DNA of 64,000 bases from Roseovarius confluentis (GTDB lineage Bacteria; Pseudomonadota; Alphaproteobacteria; Rhodobacterales; Rhodobacteraceae). The position numbers and the translations under genes were made by a program. Below are positions 26,634-35,030 of this stretch, piece after piece (position 1 is the first letter of the stretch; each line of letters starts with the position of its first letter). The notes beneath the pieces are model-generated. The model made no database searches. It worked only from the letters and a program-made list of their open reading frames with translations, and had not been told where the DNA came from. The stretch covers positions 434,001-498,000 of the forward strand of contig NZ_PPFE01000002.1 of NCBI RefSeq assembly GCF_002917925.1, given 5' to 3'.

Positions 26634-28057
26634 CCCCTGGGTGTTTCGGCCAGATCCAGAATCATATCTACGTTCAGTGTGTTTTCCAGGTGATCGGCCA
26701 GCGCGTCGAGCGCCGCCTCGACAGACATGTCGAAAGCGATTTCTGATCGTTGCCCGAAACCGGCGAGGAAAGCTGCGCGGAACGTGTCTGAAGCGAAAAT
26801 CCCGTGCATGTAGCAGCCCATGATGCGGCCCGAGGGATCGGCGGCGCCCTCGGGGCGGCCGTCGATGGACAGCCAGGCCCGGGCACAATCGGAACCTTCC
26901 GTGCGGCCCATGTGGATCTCGTAGCCTGTCAGCGTTTCGCCTGTCGGCAGGTAGGTGGCTCTTGCCTGCGACAGGTGCTTCTCGGGACCCAGGACGGTTT
27001 TGCAGTCCAGATGGCCAAGGCCGGCAACGGTTCCAGCCGTGCCTTCGATCCCCTCTGGGTCGGACACCGAGCGGCCCAGCATCTGATAGCCGCCGCAAAG
27101 CCCGAGTACATGCCCGCCGCGACGGATATGCGCGGCAAGGTCTATGTCCCAGCCATTGGCGCGGAAGGCGGCAAGATCGGCGATGGTGGATTTGCTGCCG
27201 GGGATCAGCACGAGATCTGCATCGCCCGGCAGGGGGCGGCCGGGCGCAATGATCTCGACGCTGACTTGCGGCTCGCAAGCGAGCGGATCGAAATCGTCGA
27301 AATTGGCGATGCGATCGAGCTGAGGTACGGCCACGCGCAGCCCGGCGCCGGCGGACGGGGCGATGTCGATCACGTCTTCGGCAGGCAGGCGCCAGGCGTC
27401 GTGGAACCACGGGATGACGCCCAGCGAAGACCAGCCGGTGCGGGCGGCGATCTGTGCGAGCCCGTCGTCGAACAGCCGGGGATCACCATGGAACTTGTTG
27501 ATGGCAAAGGCCTTGATGCGCGCTGCGTCGGAGGGCGCGAGCACCGCTTGGGTGCCGACAAGCTGGGCGATGACGCCGCCCCGCTCTATGTCGCCCACGA
27601 GGATGACGGGCAGGTCGGCGGCTTCGGCGACGCCCATGTTGGCGATGTCCGACTGGCGCAGGTTGATCTCTGCCGGGCTTCCCGCGCCCTCGACCAGGAT
27701 CAGATCGGCAGTTCCACAGAGCCTTCGAAAACTGTCCATGACCAGAGGCAGGAGAGGCCGGGGATCGGTGCATCGTTGCCCGTGTACAATTACCTGCATG
27801 TCGCCCTCGGCCTGAGGCTTGAGCAGCACAGGGTTCATGTCCGTGTGGGGCGCGCGACCACAGGCCCTGGCCTGCAATGCCTGGGCGCGGCCGATCTCGC
27901 CGCCATCTTCAGTGACAGCCGCGTTGTTGGACAGGTTCTGTGGCTTGAACGGGGCGACGGACAGGCCGCGGCGCAGGCAGGCCCGGCCCAGACCGGCGAC
28001 GATCAGGGACTTGCCTACATTCGAGGCGGTGCCCTGGATCATGATGGATTTTGCCAC
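26630..28057 (-). CDS. cobQ: Cobyric acid synthase CobQ
   Basis: The 475-residue enzyme has the N-terminal P-loop-like [20 protein letters not shown], the synthetase domain with [27 protein letters not shown], and a C-terminal class I glutamine amidotransferase domain with [13 protein letters not shown], where Cys is the presumed nucleophile, and HGIFASD as the catalytic His. It amidates four carboxylates of adenosyl-cobyrinic diamide in B12 synthesis. I chose GTG 28057 ([11 protein letters not shown]) with GGAGAGG upstream; earlier in-frame starts run through a repeat element. No cobalamin riboswitch is apparent upstream, and no other cob gene lies in the window. Confidence 0.93.
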   Translation of the reverse strand: MAKSIMIQGTASNVGKSLIVAGLGRACLRRGLSVAPFKPQNLSNNAAVTEDGGEIGRAQALQARACGRAPHTDMNPVLLKPQAEGDMQVIVHGQRCTDPRPLLPLVMDSFRRLCGTADLILVEGAGSPAEINLRQSDIANMGVAEAADLPVILVGDIERGGVIAQLVGTQAVLAPSDAARIKAFAINKFHGDPRLFDDGLAQIAARTGWSSLGVIPWFHDAWRLPAEDVIDIAPSAGAGLRVAVPQLDRIANFDDFDPLACEPQVSVEIIAPGRPLPGDADLVLIPGSKSTIADLAAFRANGWDIDLAAHIRRGGHVLGLCGGYQMLGRSVSDPEGIEGTAGTVAGLGHLDCKTVLGPEKHLSQARATYLPTGETLTGYEIHMGRTEGSDCARAWLSIDGRPEGAADPSGRIMGCYMHGIFASDTFRAAFLAGFGQRSEIAFDMSVEAALDALADHLENTLNVDMILDLAETPRG

Positions 28058-28070
28058 GGTGCCTCTCCAT

Positions 28071-28184
28071 AAAGCGTTTCGCCTTTTACCTGAGCCAGCA
28101 GCGAAAGGCGAAACGCCTGCAACGATTGGCTGTTGTGCTGCGTTTCGCGATAAGCTGTGACACAGGGTTATCGCGAAACGCTTT
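28071..28184. repeat. Composite inverted-repeat (REP/MITE-like) element
   Basis: Two perfect hairpins sit side by side: arms 28074-28086/28104-28116 (13 bp) and 28140-28153/28168-28181 (14 bp). The outer ends AAAGCGTTTCG (28071) and CGAAACGCTTT (to 28184) are also complementary. The arms share GCGTTTCGC. A related element lies at 41574-41663. It fills the gap between divergent cobQ and a membrane-protein gene, so it may influence both promoters. Confidence 0.75.
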
Positions 28185-28228
28185 AGTTCGTGCACAGGGG
28201 TACGGTTGCACCGGCGGGGAGGGAAGAG

Positions 28229-28804
28229 ATGAACACGCCGGCCCACGTGATATTCGCGGCGGCGGCCTTTGCCCGACCGTTTGATCGGCGGCGCACGGTT
28301 GCCGCTGTGGCCGGCGGGCTGGCGCCTGATCTGTCGCTTTACGTGATGGTCGCGGTCTCGCTTTACCTGCTGGGGCTTGATCCGGGGTATGTTTTTGGCA
28401 CGCTTTACTTTTCCGACGCGTGGCAACAGGTGTTCCGGATCGACAATTCGGTTCTTGTCTGGGGCCTGGGGCTGGTATTGTCGTGGTGGTGTGGCGCGCG
28501 GAACGGCATGGTGTTTGCCGCATCAGGCCTGATGCATCTGGCGCTGGATTTGGCCTTGCACCACGATGACGGACGGCCGCATTTCTGGCCGCTGACCGAC
28601 TGGGTGTTTCAAAGCCCGATCAGTTACTGGGACAGGGCGCATCATGCCGGGGTGGTCGGGCCGATTGAAATGGGCGTGTCGGCGGTGCTGTGCGGCGTTC
28701 TGATATGGCGGTTTCCCAGTTTGCGGTCGCGGCTGTTGATCGCGGTGTTGGCGGGGTTGGAGCTTTTCCCGCTGTTCATCTGGGCCTTCGTGTTCGCCAC
28801 GTAA
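28229..28804 (+). CDS. Integral membrane protein of unknown function
   Basis: This 191-residue protein has four or five hydrophobic segments and starts [17 protein letters not shown], followed by [12 protein letters not shown], then [26 protein letters not shown] and [11 protein letters not shown]. The pattern of conserved His and Asp residues on the membrane edge resembles membrane-bound metal-dependent hydrolases (YdjM/DUF457-like layout), but I cannot name the family. Similar proteins beside cobQ are sometimes labelled as cobalamin-related by position only. ATG 28229 is preceded by GAGGGAAGAG. A strong terminator lies just downstream. Confidence 0.7.
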   Translation: MNTPAHVIFAAAAFARPFDRRRTVAAVAGGLAPDLSLYVMVAVSLYLLGLDPGYVFGTLYFSDAWQQVFRIDNSVLVWGLGLVLSWWCGARNGMVFAASGLMHLALDLALHHDDGRPHFWPLTDWVFQSPISYWDRAHHAGVVGPIEMGVSAVLCGVLIWRFPSLRSRLLIAVLAGLELFPLFIWAFVFAT

Positions 28805-28815
28805 CCGTTGGAAAC

Positions 28816-28848
28816 GAAAGAGCCCTGCCGCATCGGCAGGGCTCTTTC
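28816..28848. terminator. Bidirectional rho-independent terminator
   Basis: A perfect 15-bp stem with a 3-base loop (GAAAGAGCCCTGCCG / CGGCAGGGCTCTTTC) lies between two convergent genes. The A-rich left and T-rich right ends of the stem allow it to work in both directions. Confidence 0.85.
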
Positions 28849-28868
28849 ACTTTGGGGTTTGTCGCGTG

Positions 28869-29189
28869 TCAGGCGGCTTCGGCCTGCGCGGCGGCATTGC
28901 GACGCTCGCTTTCCTCGCGCGACAGGGCAACCGAGGTGCGCACACCTTTGCCCACGAAATCCATCAGACCGGTCACGACACGTTCGTTCGGGTCGATCCC
29001 GGCGCAGGACAACACCTCGCGTCCATCGCGGGAACGGGCCCAGCGGGCGATCTGTTCCGGCCCATTGCCATACTTCTTGTCGTCGGCAATGGCGTCGTCC
29101 AGAGCAGCCAGTACGACGGCTGCGAAGAGTTTGCGGGCACGGTTGCCTTGTTCAGCGTTGAAAGCCGTACCGTCAACGAAATCTTTCAT
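28869..29189 (-). CDS. Conserved small protein (DUF6280-like)
   Basis: This 106-residue protein begins MKDFVDGTAFNAEQGNRARKLFAAVVLAALDDAIADDKKYGNGPEQIARWARSRDGREVL and contains a CAGIDPNERVV segment. It is soluble, mixed-charge and has no enzyme motif. I believe this is the Rhodobacteraceae-specific family DUF6280, but the number is from memory and the function is unknown. It faces the membrane protein across a shared terminator and is divergent from efp. Confidence 0.75.
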   Translation of the reverse strand: MKDFVDGTAFNAEQGNRARKLFAAVVLAALDDAIADDKKYGNGPEQIARWARSRDGREVLSCAGIDPNERVVTGLMDFVGKGVRTSVALSREESERRNAAAQAEAA

Positions 29190-29407
29190 GTTTCGTCCTT
29201 GTTTTTATTGCTCTTGTGCTTCAGGCGTGACGCCGGTTATGGAGAGTTTTTTGCGATTCGGATAGCCCCCAATCACATAACACCCTTGCATTTCCCGCAT
29301 GGCTGGCTGCGCTTGCAGCACGATATGTCGTCGTCTTGCACGTCATCGCTTCGCTAGATATAGGGTTGGACTAATATCGATCAACCTCTTGTCATGGTTT
29401 CGTCACA

Positions 29408-29971
29408 ATGCCCAAAATCAACGGAAACGAAATACGTCCCGGTAACGTCCTAGAGCACAATGATGGCCTTTGGAGTGCCGTCAAAGTGGATCACGTCAAG
29501 CCCGGCAAAGGCGGCGCGTTCGCCCAGGTGGAGTTGCGCAACCTTCGTAACGGATCAAAGCTTAACGAACGGTTTAGAAGTGCTGACAAAGTCGAGCGCG
29601 TCCGGCTGGAGCAAAAGGATCAGCAGTTCCTTTATGAGACGGACGGGATGCTTGTCTTCATGGATTCAGAGACTTACGAGCAGATCGAACTGCCTGCCGA
29701 GCTTTTGGGTGAGCGCCGTCCCTTTCTTCAGGACGGCATGACGATCACCGTCGAATTTTACGAGAACGAGGCGCTGAACGCGACTTTGCCGCAGAAGGTG
29801 AACTGCCGCGTGGCCGAGACCGAGCCTGTGGTCAAGGGGCAGACGGCCGCCAACAGTTTCAAGCCGGCGATTCTCGACAACGGAGTAAAGGTGATGGTGC
29901 CGCCTTTCGTCGGCCCCGACGAGGAAATCGTCGTCAACACCGAAACGATGGATTACGCCGAACGCGCCTGA
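29408..29971 (+). CDS. efp: Elongation factor P
   Basis: The 187-residue protein shows the EF-P signature: an N-terminal KOW-like domain with [17 protein letters not shown], in which Lys34 at the loop tip is the residue that is beta-lysylated in E. coli, then two OB domains ending in the conserved [41 protein letters not shown] rescues ribosomes stalled at polyproline. The ATG at 29408 is at the expected position. No epmA/epmB lies nearby, so the modification state cannot be judged. Confidence 0.97.
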   Translation: MPKINGNEIRPGNVLEHNDGLWSAVKVDHVKPGKGGAFAQVELRNLRNGSKLNERFRSADKVERVRLEQKDQQFLYETDGMLVFMDSETYEQIELPAELLGERRPFLQDGMTITVEFYENEALNATLPQKVNCRVAETEPVVKGQTAANSFKPAILDNGVKVMVPPFVGPDEEIVVNTETMDYAERA

Positions 29972-30019
29972 TCCTCTGGCGCACCGCCTGCGCCGGGCCG
30001 GCTGCGTCGAGACGTCGCG

Positions 30020-30751
30020 TCACTCGGGCAGGGTGACGGTCGCCGATCCCGCCTGCATCGCGCCTTTCGCACGATTAAATCGCAGATAGGCGATGGCGCG
30101 GTCGCCCGATTGGGTGAACAGCGTGCCCACGTCCTTGCCGTCCGCGGTGATCGGCGTGCCGACCGGGGCGCTGCCATCGAGCGCAACGGATGAGAGGCCC
30201 TTGCGCAGTTCGGTCTTGTGCTTCATTCGCGCGGTCACTTCCTGCCCGACATAACACCCCTTGCGGAAATCGACGCCGTTCAGTCGCTCGAACCCGGCCT
30301 CGAGGATGAAGGTATCAGGCGTCAGCTCGACATTCGTGCGGGGAATGCAATGCGCCACGCGGATGGCCTCGAAATCGCTGCCGTCATCGCCTGCCTCGGC
30401 ACCGTAAAGGCGCCAACCGAGGGCAGGGTGGCGCGGATCGGCAAAGGCACCCTCGGGACGCTCGCCGGTCCCACGCCAGACGGCAAGGTCGGTCTGCGTG
30501 ATCTGCACATCGGCGCGCAGCTTGTACATGTTGAGCCGTTGCAGCAGCCCGTCGGCCAGGCTTTCGTCGACGTCGAGCAGGATCGCGCCGTCCCACGGGA
30601 CCAGAAGGAAGTCGGCGAGGTATTTGCCCTGCGGTGTCAGCATGGCGGCATAGACCAGACCCTGGTCCAGTTTCGCGATGTCGTTGGTGACCAGCCCCTG
30701 GAGAAAGGACCTGGCCTCGGCGCCGGTGATTTGAAATATCTTGCGGGTCAT
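30020..30751 (-). CDS. ygfZ: Folate-binding YgfZ/GcvT-like protein (Fe-S cluster assembly)
   Basis: The 243-residue protein has the signature KGCYVGQEVTARMK with its conserved Cys, and starts with FQITGAEARSFLQGLVTNDIAKL and LTPQGKYLADFLL, typical of YgfZ/CAF17. These tetrahydrofolate-binding proteins help assemble or repair [4Fe-4S] enzymes. ATG 30751 begins MTRKIFQITG; an in-frame ATG at 30772 is possible. It is divergent from a glycosyltransferase gene, with about 50 bases between them. Confidence 0.9.
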   Translation of the reverse strand: MTRKIFQITGAEARSFLQGLVTNDIAKLDQGLVYAAMLTPQGKYLADFLLVPWDGAILLDVDESLADGLLQRLNMYKLRADVQITQTDLAVWRGTGERPEGAFADPRHPALGWRLYGAEAGDDGSDFEAIRVAHCIPRTNVELTPDTFILEAGFERLNGVDFRKGCYVGQEVTARMKHKTELRKGLSSVALDGSAPVGTPITADGKDVGTLFTQSGDRAIAYLRFNRAKGAMQAGSATVTLPE

Positions 30752-30800
30752 CGGGGGCCTCGTCTTTGTCATGGGCGTCATATAAGAAACCGGCAATGAA

Positions 30801-31493
30801 ATGACAGGGTTTGCAGCGATGCGGGCAAAACTTTCCGTGGTGATGCCGACACTGAACGCCGAGGCCGGGCTGGCGCGGTCGCTGCCCGCGCTGGCCGAAG
30901 GGCTAGAGGCGGGGCTGATCCGGGAACTGGTAATCTCTGACGGGGGATCGGAGGATGCCACGAGCCAGATTGCCGAGGCCGCGGGCGCGGTGCTGGTCAC
31001 CGGCGCGGCGTCGCGCGGCGGGCAATTGCGGCGGGGCGTGCGCGTGGCGCGGGGCGAGTGGCTGTTGGTGCTGCACGCGGACACGGGTTTGCCGCCGGGT
31101 TGGCCGGAGGTCGTGAAGGCGCATATCGCAAACGGGCAGGGACCGGCGGCGTTCCGGCTTTCGTTCGATTCGCGGGGGCTGATGCCGCGGGTCGTGGCAG
31201 GCTGGGCGAACCTGCGTAGCAACGTTTTCGGGCTGCCCTATGGGGACCAGGGGCTGTTGCTGTCGCGGTTCGACTACGATGCCGCCGGAGGTTATCCGGA
31301 CATCCCCCTGATGGAGGATGTGGCCCTTGCAAGGGCGCTGGGGCGGCGGATCACGCTTTTGCCCGCGACGGTGACGACCAGCGCGGAACGCTACAGGCGC
31401 GACGGGTGGCTGCACCGTGGTGGGCGGAACCTGTGGTTGTTGATGCGCTACCTCGGCGGGACCCGGCCCGAGGACCTGGTGCGGCGGTACTGA
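30801..31493 (+). CDS. Family 2 glycosyltransferase (TIGR04283-like)
   Basis: The 230-residue protein starts with the GT-A fold pattern LSVVMPTLNAEAGLARSLPAL, then ISDGGSEDATSQIA (nucleotide-binding DxD-like region), LLVLHADTGLPPGW as the metal-site motif, and GLPYGDQGLLLSRFDYDAAGGYPDIPLMEDVALARAL near the end. This compact group is often annotated as an arsenosugar-type glycosyltransferase (TIGR04283); I infer membership by motif. It has no membrane segment. An alternative start is ATG 30819. It ends seven bases before the convergent phosphatase gene. Confidence 0.85.
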   Translation: MTGFAAMRAKLSVVMPTLNAEAGLARSLPALAEGLEAGLIRELVISDGGSEDATSQIAEAAGAVLVTGAASRGGQLRRGVRVARGEWLLVLHADTGLPPGWPEVVKAHIANGQGPAAFRLSFDSRGLMPRVVAGWANLRSNVFGLPYGDQGLLLSRFDYDAAGGYPDIPLMEDVALARALGRRITLLPATVTTSAERYRRDGWLHRGGRNLWLLMRYLGGTRPEDLVRRY

Positions 31494-31499
31494 ATGCGC

Positions 31500-32183
31500 T
31501 CAGAACCAGGGTTTGTTGTTCGCTTGGTAATCGGCTTGCAGGGCCAGGTGGTCGTATTCGGTCTTCAGCCAGTCCTCGAACGAGATGGGCGTCTTGGCAT
31601 TGCGGGCCTCATAGACGTCGAAGATATGGTCGAGCGTGCCTGTCTTGGAGCGCCGCACGTGCAGGTAACGCAGGCCAAGCTGGCGGCGGGCGACGTCGAG
31701 CGGTGCCCCTTCGATCACCAGCAGGTAGATCGCCGAGGCGAGTCCGGCACGATCGGCGCCCGACTTGCAGTGCATCACGAACGGCTTTTCCAGTGTCCGG
31801 AATGTGTCGATCAGCGCCAGCAGGTCCTCGGCGGGGGGCGCATGACGGGCCTGGAGGCTGATGCTGACGAGATCCAGGCCAAGGTCGCGGCAGGTCTCGA
31901 CCTCGGTGAAGTAGTGGGCCGAGGGGTAGTCGCCGCGCAGGTTCAGAACGGTGTTGATGCCCTGTTCCTTCATCTTCGTGAATCGCTTCATCGTCGGGTG
32001 GTTGGAGCGGTAAACCCCCGGCGCGATTTGAAAGAAATTGGTCCAGACGCCGCGCAGGATCTCGTGGTCGAACCACAGGTTGTAGATGCGTGCCCGGCGG
32101 CGGTTTTCCGGCGTCGACAGGTCTGTGTTGTAAGAGGCGCGCAGGTTGCGCTCCCATTCGGTGATCCGCTTGATGAACTTCAT
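31500..32183 (-). CDS. Tyrosine/dual-specificity phosphatase family protein
   Basis: The 227-residue protein carries the cysteine-phosphatase loop HCKSGADRAG (CX5R), preceded by a long helical N-terminus and NTVLNLRGDYPSAHYFTEVETCRDLGLDLVSISLQAR. An Asp or Glu acting as general acid could lie in the RGDYPS loop. Relatives in bacteria act on phosphoproteins or lipid phosphates. Start ATG 32183 gives MKFIKRITEWERNLR; the longer frame adds a basic leader. It is divergent from the aminotransferase gene. Confidence 0.87.
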   Translation of the reverse strand: MKFIKRITEWERNLRASYNTDLSTPENRRRARIYNLWFDHEILRGVWTNFFQIAPGVYRSNHPTMKRFTKMKEQGINTVLNLRGDYPSAHYFTEVETCRDLGLDLVSISLQARHAPPAEDLLALIDTFRTLEKPFVMHCKSGADRAGLASAIYLLVIEGAPLDVARRQLGLRYLHVRRSKTGTLDHIFDVYEARNAKTPISFEDWLKTEYDHLALQADYQANNKPWF

Positions 32184-32310
32184 GAAGACCCTTCGCCGTC
32201 TGCGATGACGCCCCCATGTAGGGGCAGGCCGCGCCCATGGCAAGCAAGCGCGATTGACGGCGCTTGTGATGCGGCTAAGTTGCACGCAATTCTTGAGATG
32301 GAGACGTGTG

Positions 32311-33507
32311 ATGAGTGGAGCCGGCGGACGCCCTTACCTGGCCATTCCCGGCCCTTCGATCATGCCCGACCGGGTGCTGCGGGCGATGAACCGCGCCTCG
32401 CCCAATATCTATGCCGGCGAGTTGGTGGACATGATGCCGAAGCTGGTGGCGGACCTGTGCGGCGTGGCGCGGACCAAGGGACATGCCGCAATCTATATCG
32501 GCAACGGACACGCCGCGTGGGAAGCGGGCCTGGCAAACACGGTGCAGCCCGGGGAAAAGGTGCTGGTGCTGGCGACGGGACGGTTCGGGCACGGCTGGGC
32601 CGAGGTCGCAGAGGCGCGCGGGATCGAGGTGCAGATGCTGGATTTCGGACGGCAGGCGCCGGTCGATCCACAGACCGTCGAGGACGCACTGCGAGCGGAT
32701 AAAGCGCATGATATCAAGGCGGTTCTGGTCACACATGTGGACACGTCCTCGTCGGTGCTGAACGATGTGGCCGCGGTGCGCGCGGCGATGGATGCGGCGG
32801 GGCATCCGGCCCTGCTGGCCGCCGACTGCATCGCTTCGCTGGCCTGTGACAGGTTCGAGATGGACGCCTGGGGCGTCGACGTGATGGTCGCGGGCAGCCA
32901 GAAAGGGCTGATGACGCCGCCGGGCTTGGGCTTTGTCTTTTTCAATGAAAAGGCTTCGGACGTGCGCCGGACGGTTCCGCGCGTCAGCCGGTATTGGGAC
33001 TGGGGGCCGCGGACCGAGCCGGAGCTTTTCTACCAGTATTTCGGCGGTACGGCGCCGACGCATCACCTGTATGGCCTGCGCGAAGCCCTTGATATGCTTG
33101 GCGAAGAAGGCATCGAGGCCGTCTGGGCGCGGCATGACCGGCTGGCCCGCGCGGTCTGGGCCGCGTGCGAGGCGTGGGGCGCGGAGGGGCCGCTGAGGCT
33201 GAATATTCCGGATGCGGCGCATCGTAGCCGGGCCGTGACGTCACTGGCGATCGGCAAGCCGTTGGGCGAAGAGCTGCGCCAATGGGTCGAGGTGCATATG
33301 GGCGTCACGCTGGGGATCGGGCTGGGCATGCAGACCGAGGAGGACCCGCGCAGCACCGGTTATTTCCGGATCGGGCATATGGGCCACCTGAACGGTCACG
33401 CGCTGCTGGGTGTGCTGGGGGCGGTCGAGGCGGGGCTGACTGCGCTGAATATCGCGCATGGCGATGGTGCGGTGCAGAAGGCGGCGCAGGTTCTGGCCGC
33501 GGCCTAG
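32311..33507 (+). CDS. Class V PLP-dependent aminotransferase (alanine/serine-glyoxylate type)
   Basis: The 398-residue enzyme starts YLAIPGPSIMPDRVL, has a glycine-poor PLP pocket with HVDTSSSVLND, the lysine motif AGSQKGLMTPPGLGF and the closing FRIGHMGHLNGHALL. It belongs to the same group as the protein at 17528-18715 but lacks a transporter or regulator neighbour. The reaction is probably amino transfer to glyoxylate; the donor is unknown. ATG 32311 follows GGAGACGTGTG. Its stop shares the sequence CTAG with the stop of a small convergent gene. Confidence 0.88.
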   Translation: MSGAGGRPYLAIPGPSIMPDRVLRAMNRASPNIYAGELVDMMPKLVADLCGVARTKGHAAIYIGNGHAAWEAGLANTVQPGEKVLVLATGRFGHGWAEVAEARGIEVQMLDFGRQAPVDPQTVEDALRADKAHDIKAVLVTHVDTSSSVLNDVAAVRAAMDAAGHPALLAADCIASLACDRFEMDAWGVDVMVAGSQKGLMTPPGLGFVFFNEKASDVRRTVPRVSRYWDWGPRTEPELFYQYFGGTAPTHHLYGLREALDMLGEEGIEAVWARHDRLARAVWAACEAWGAEGPLRLNIPDAAHRSRAVTSLAIGKPLGEELRQWVEVHMGVTLGIGLGMQTEEDPRSTGYFRIGHMGHLNGHALLGVLGAVEAGLTALNIAHGDGAVQKAAQVLAAA

Positions 33508-33668
33508 GCGTTCGAACGGCTGAATCGCGTGATCAACAGGTTCAGCCCGTAGCCCACGGCCATGACCACGGGCAGGCCGAACATGATCCACAAGGCCATG
33601 AAAATCCAAAGCAAATTGACCAGCCCCATGACCAATGCGGCATTGGTATAGTTCGGTGCTTCTTGCAT
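33504..33668 (-). CDS. Small membrane protein, 54 residues
   Basis: A minus-strand frame from ATG 33668 reads MQEAPNYTNAALVMGLVN followed by two hydrophobic segments (LLWIFMALWIMFG and LPVVMAVGYGLNLLI) and a short basic tail, ending at 33504. The two-helix hairpin, sensible start and compact convergent stop that shares CTAG with the aminotransferase stop support a real gene. I know no family; Roseobacters have many such small membrane proteins. Confidence 0.65.
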   Translation of the reverse strand: MQEAPNYTNAALVMGLVNLLWIFMALWIMFGLPVVMAVGYGLNLLITRFSRSNA

Positions 33669-33725
33669 CTGGCCACGTCTCATACACGTGATTTTAGTGC
33701 AGGAAATGTTGCTGTCAGTTAAATT

Positions 33726-34832
33726 TTACGAACGGGCCGCCGCCAGCGCTTCGGGCAGGGCCTGTGCCAGCAGGTCGAGATCCTGCGGGCGCCCACAGCT
33801 GATGCGGATGCATCGGTTTAGCGGGGCGACACCCGGCATGCGCACGAAGAGGTCGCGTTCGATCAGTTCATTCAGGACCATGCGGGCGAAATCGCAATCG
33901 TGGCCACAGTCGACGGCGACGAAATTGGCCGCCGAAGGCAGGCTGTGCAGGCCGTTGGCGGCGGCGATCTCGGCGATGCGGTCGCGGGCCTCGGACATCC
34001 ATGCGACCGTCTTGGTCAGCCACGCCTCGTCCTGCAAGGCCGCCAGTGCACCGGACTGGGCGATGCGGTTGACGCCGAAATGGTTGCGGATCTTGTCGAA
34101 GCTCTGGATCAGGTCAGGCGCGCCCATGGCATAGGCGATGCGGGCCCCGGCGATGCCGTAAGCCTTTGAAAAGGTGCGCATTCGGATGACGCGCGGGTCG
34201 TCTATGTCCAGCTCCGGCGCGGTGCCGTCGGGGGCGAATTCGATATAGGCCTCGTCGAGCATCAGAAGGCAGCCTTGGGGCAGATCATCGAGCGCGGCGC
34301 GGATCAGCGCGCCATCGTGCCATGTGCCCATCGGGTTGTCGGGGTTGGCGAGGTAGACGAGTTTCGCACCGACCTCTTTCGCCCTAGTAAAGAGCGCGGT
34401 CGGGTCTTCGTGATCGTCCTTGTAGGGAACCTTGTGGAGCTCCCCGCCGAAACCCGCGACGTGGTAGTTGAAGGTGGGATAGGCGCCTTGGGACGTGACG
34501 ACGGCATCGCCGGGTTCGACCAGCAGGCGGACAAGATACCCCAGAAGGCCGTCAATCCCTTCGCCCACAACGATATTTTCAGGGGCTATACCGTGGTGCG
34601 CGGCCAGCGCGTGGCGCAGATCGTGGCTGGTGGCGTCGCTGTATTTCCAGATGTCGTGGACTGCCTCCTGCATCGCCGCGATGGCCTTGGGCGAAGGCCC
34701 GAAGACGTTCTCGTTGGCGCCGAGACGGGCGGCGAAGGGCGTGCCAGTTTCGCGCTCGCGGACCTCGGGGCCGACAAAGGGGACCGAGGCGGGCAGGGCG
34801 CGGACGATATCGGTATAGCGTGGGCCGGTCAT
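33726..34832 (-). CDS. hisC: Histidinol-phosphate aminotransferase-like enzyme
   Basis: This 368-residue fold-type I aminotransferase has LGANENVFGPSPKAIAAM at the start, TFNYHVAGFGGELHKVPY, YLANPDNPMGTW, DEAYIEFAP, the PLP-lysine motif RTFSKAYGIAGARIAYAMG and the C-terminal VRMPGVAPLNRCIRISCG. It interconverts imidazole-acetol phosphate and L-histidinol phosphate in histidine synthesis, though HisC2-like paralogues also use aromatic amino acids. ATG 34832 (MTGPRYTDIV) fits the family; a longer frame from 34946 reads through the promoter. No other his gene is close. Confidence 0.87.
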   Translation of the reverse strand: MTGPRYTDIVRALPASVPFVGPEVRERETGTPFAARLGANENVFGPSPKAIAAMQEAVHDIWKYSDATSHDLRHALAAHHGIAPENIVVGEGIDGLLGYLVRLLVEPGDAVVTSQGAYPTFNYHVAGFGGELHKVPYKDDHEDPTALFTRAKEVGAKLVYLANPDNPMGTWHDGALIRAALDDLPQGCLLMLDEAYIEFAPDGTAPELDIDDPRVIRMRTFSKAYGIAGARIAYAMGAPDLIQSFDKIRNHFGVNRIAQSGALAALQDEAWLTKTVAWMSEARDRIAEIAAANGLHSLPSAANFVAVDCGHDCDFARMVLNELIERDLFVRMPGVAPLNRCIRISCGRPQDLDLLAQALPEALAAARS

Positions 34833-34967
34833 GCGGAGAGGTAACGTCAAACCTGAGCCGGGTGCAAGGCGAAGGGTGGAGAGGTCAACGCTCGAAACCC
34901 GTGTCGGTATCGCGTCGGTATTTGGGTGGCATCGCGTCGGTGCCAATTTCCGGCACCCGGAAAAGTT

Positions 34968-34996
34968 AACGCCACGCCCGGGGCGGGCGTGGCGTT
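34968..34996 (-). terminator. Hairpin downstream of valS
   Basis: A perfect 13-bp stem (AACGCCACGCCCG and complement) with a GGG loop lies about 35 bases after the valS stop. It is followed on the minus strand by AACTTTTCC, a weak U-run. A conserved 29-base element lies between the stop and this stem. Confidence 0.65.
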
Positions 34997-35025
34997 ATGA
35001 GTATTTTAAGCAAGAAAAAGCCGGG
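34997..35025 (-). repeat. Dispersed 29-base 3'-UTR element, copy 1 (after valS)
   Basis: This 29-base sequence (plus strand atgagtatttt A agcaagaaaaagccggg) matches 28 of 29 bases with 42966-42994. Both copies lie between a long minus-strand gene's stop and its terminator hairpin. Confidence 0.8.
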
Positions 35026-35030
35026 ATTTG

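Noticed and set aside
26630-28057. Cobalamin riboswitch upstream of cobQ
   Set aside because: The leader holds repeat hairpins but no B12-box-like sequence.
34990-35030. Short frame MSILSKKKPG / MSIFSKKKPG recurring at 34997 and 42966
   Set aside because: The repeated peptide only mirrors the 29-base 3'-UTR element read on the plus strand; it is antisense to the valS and putA tails and not a real gene.
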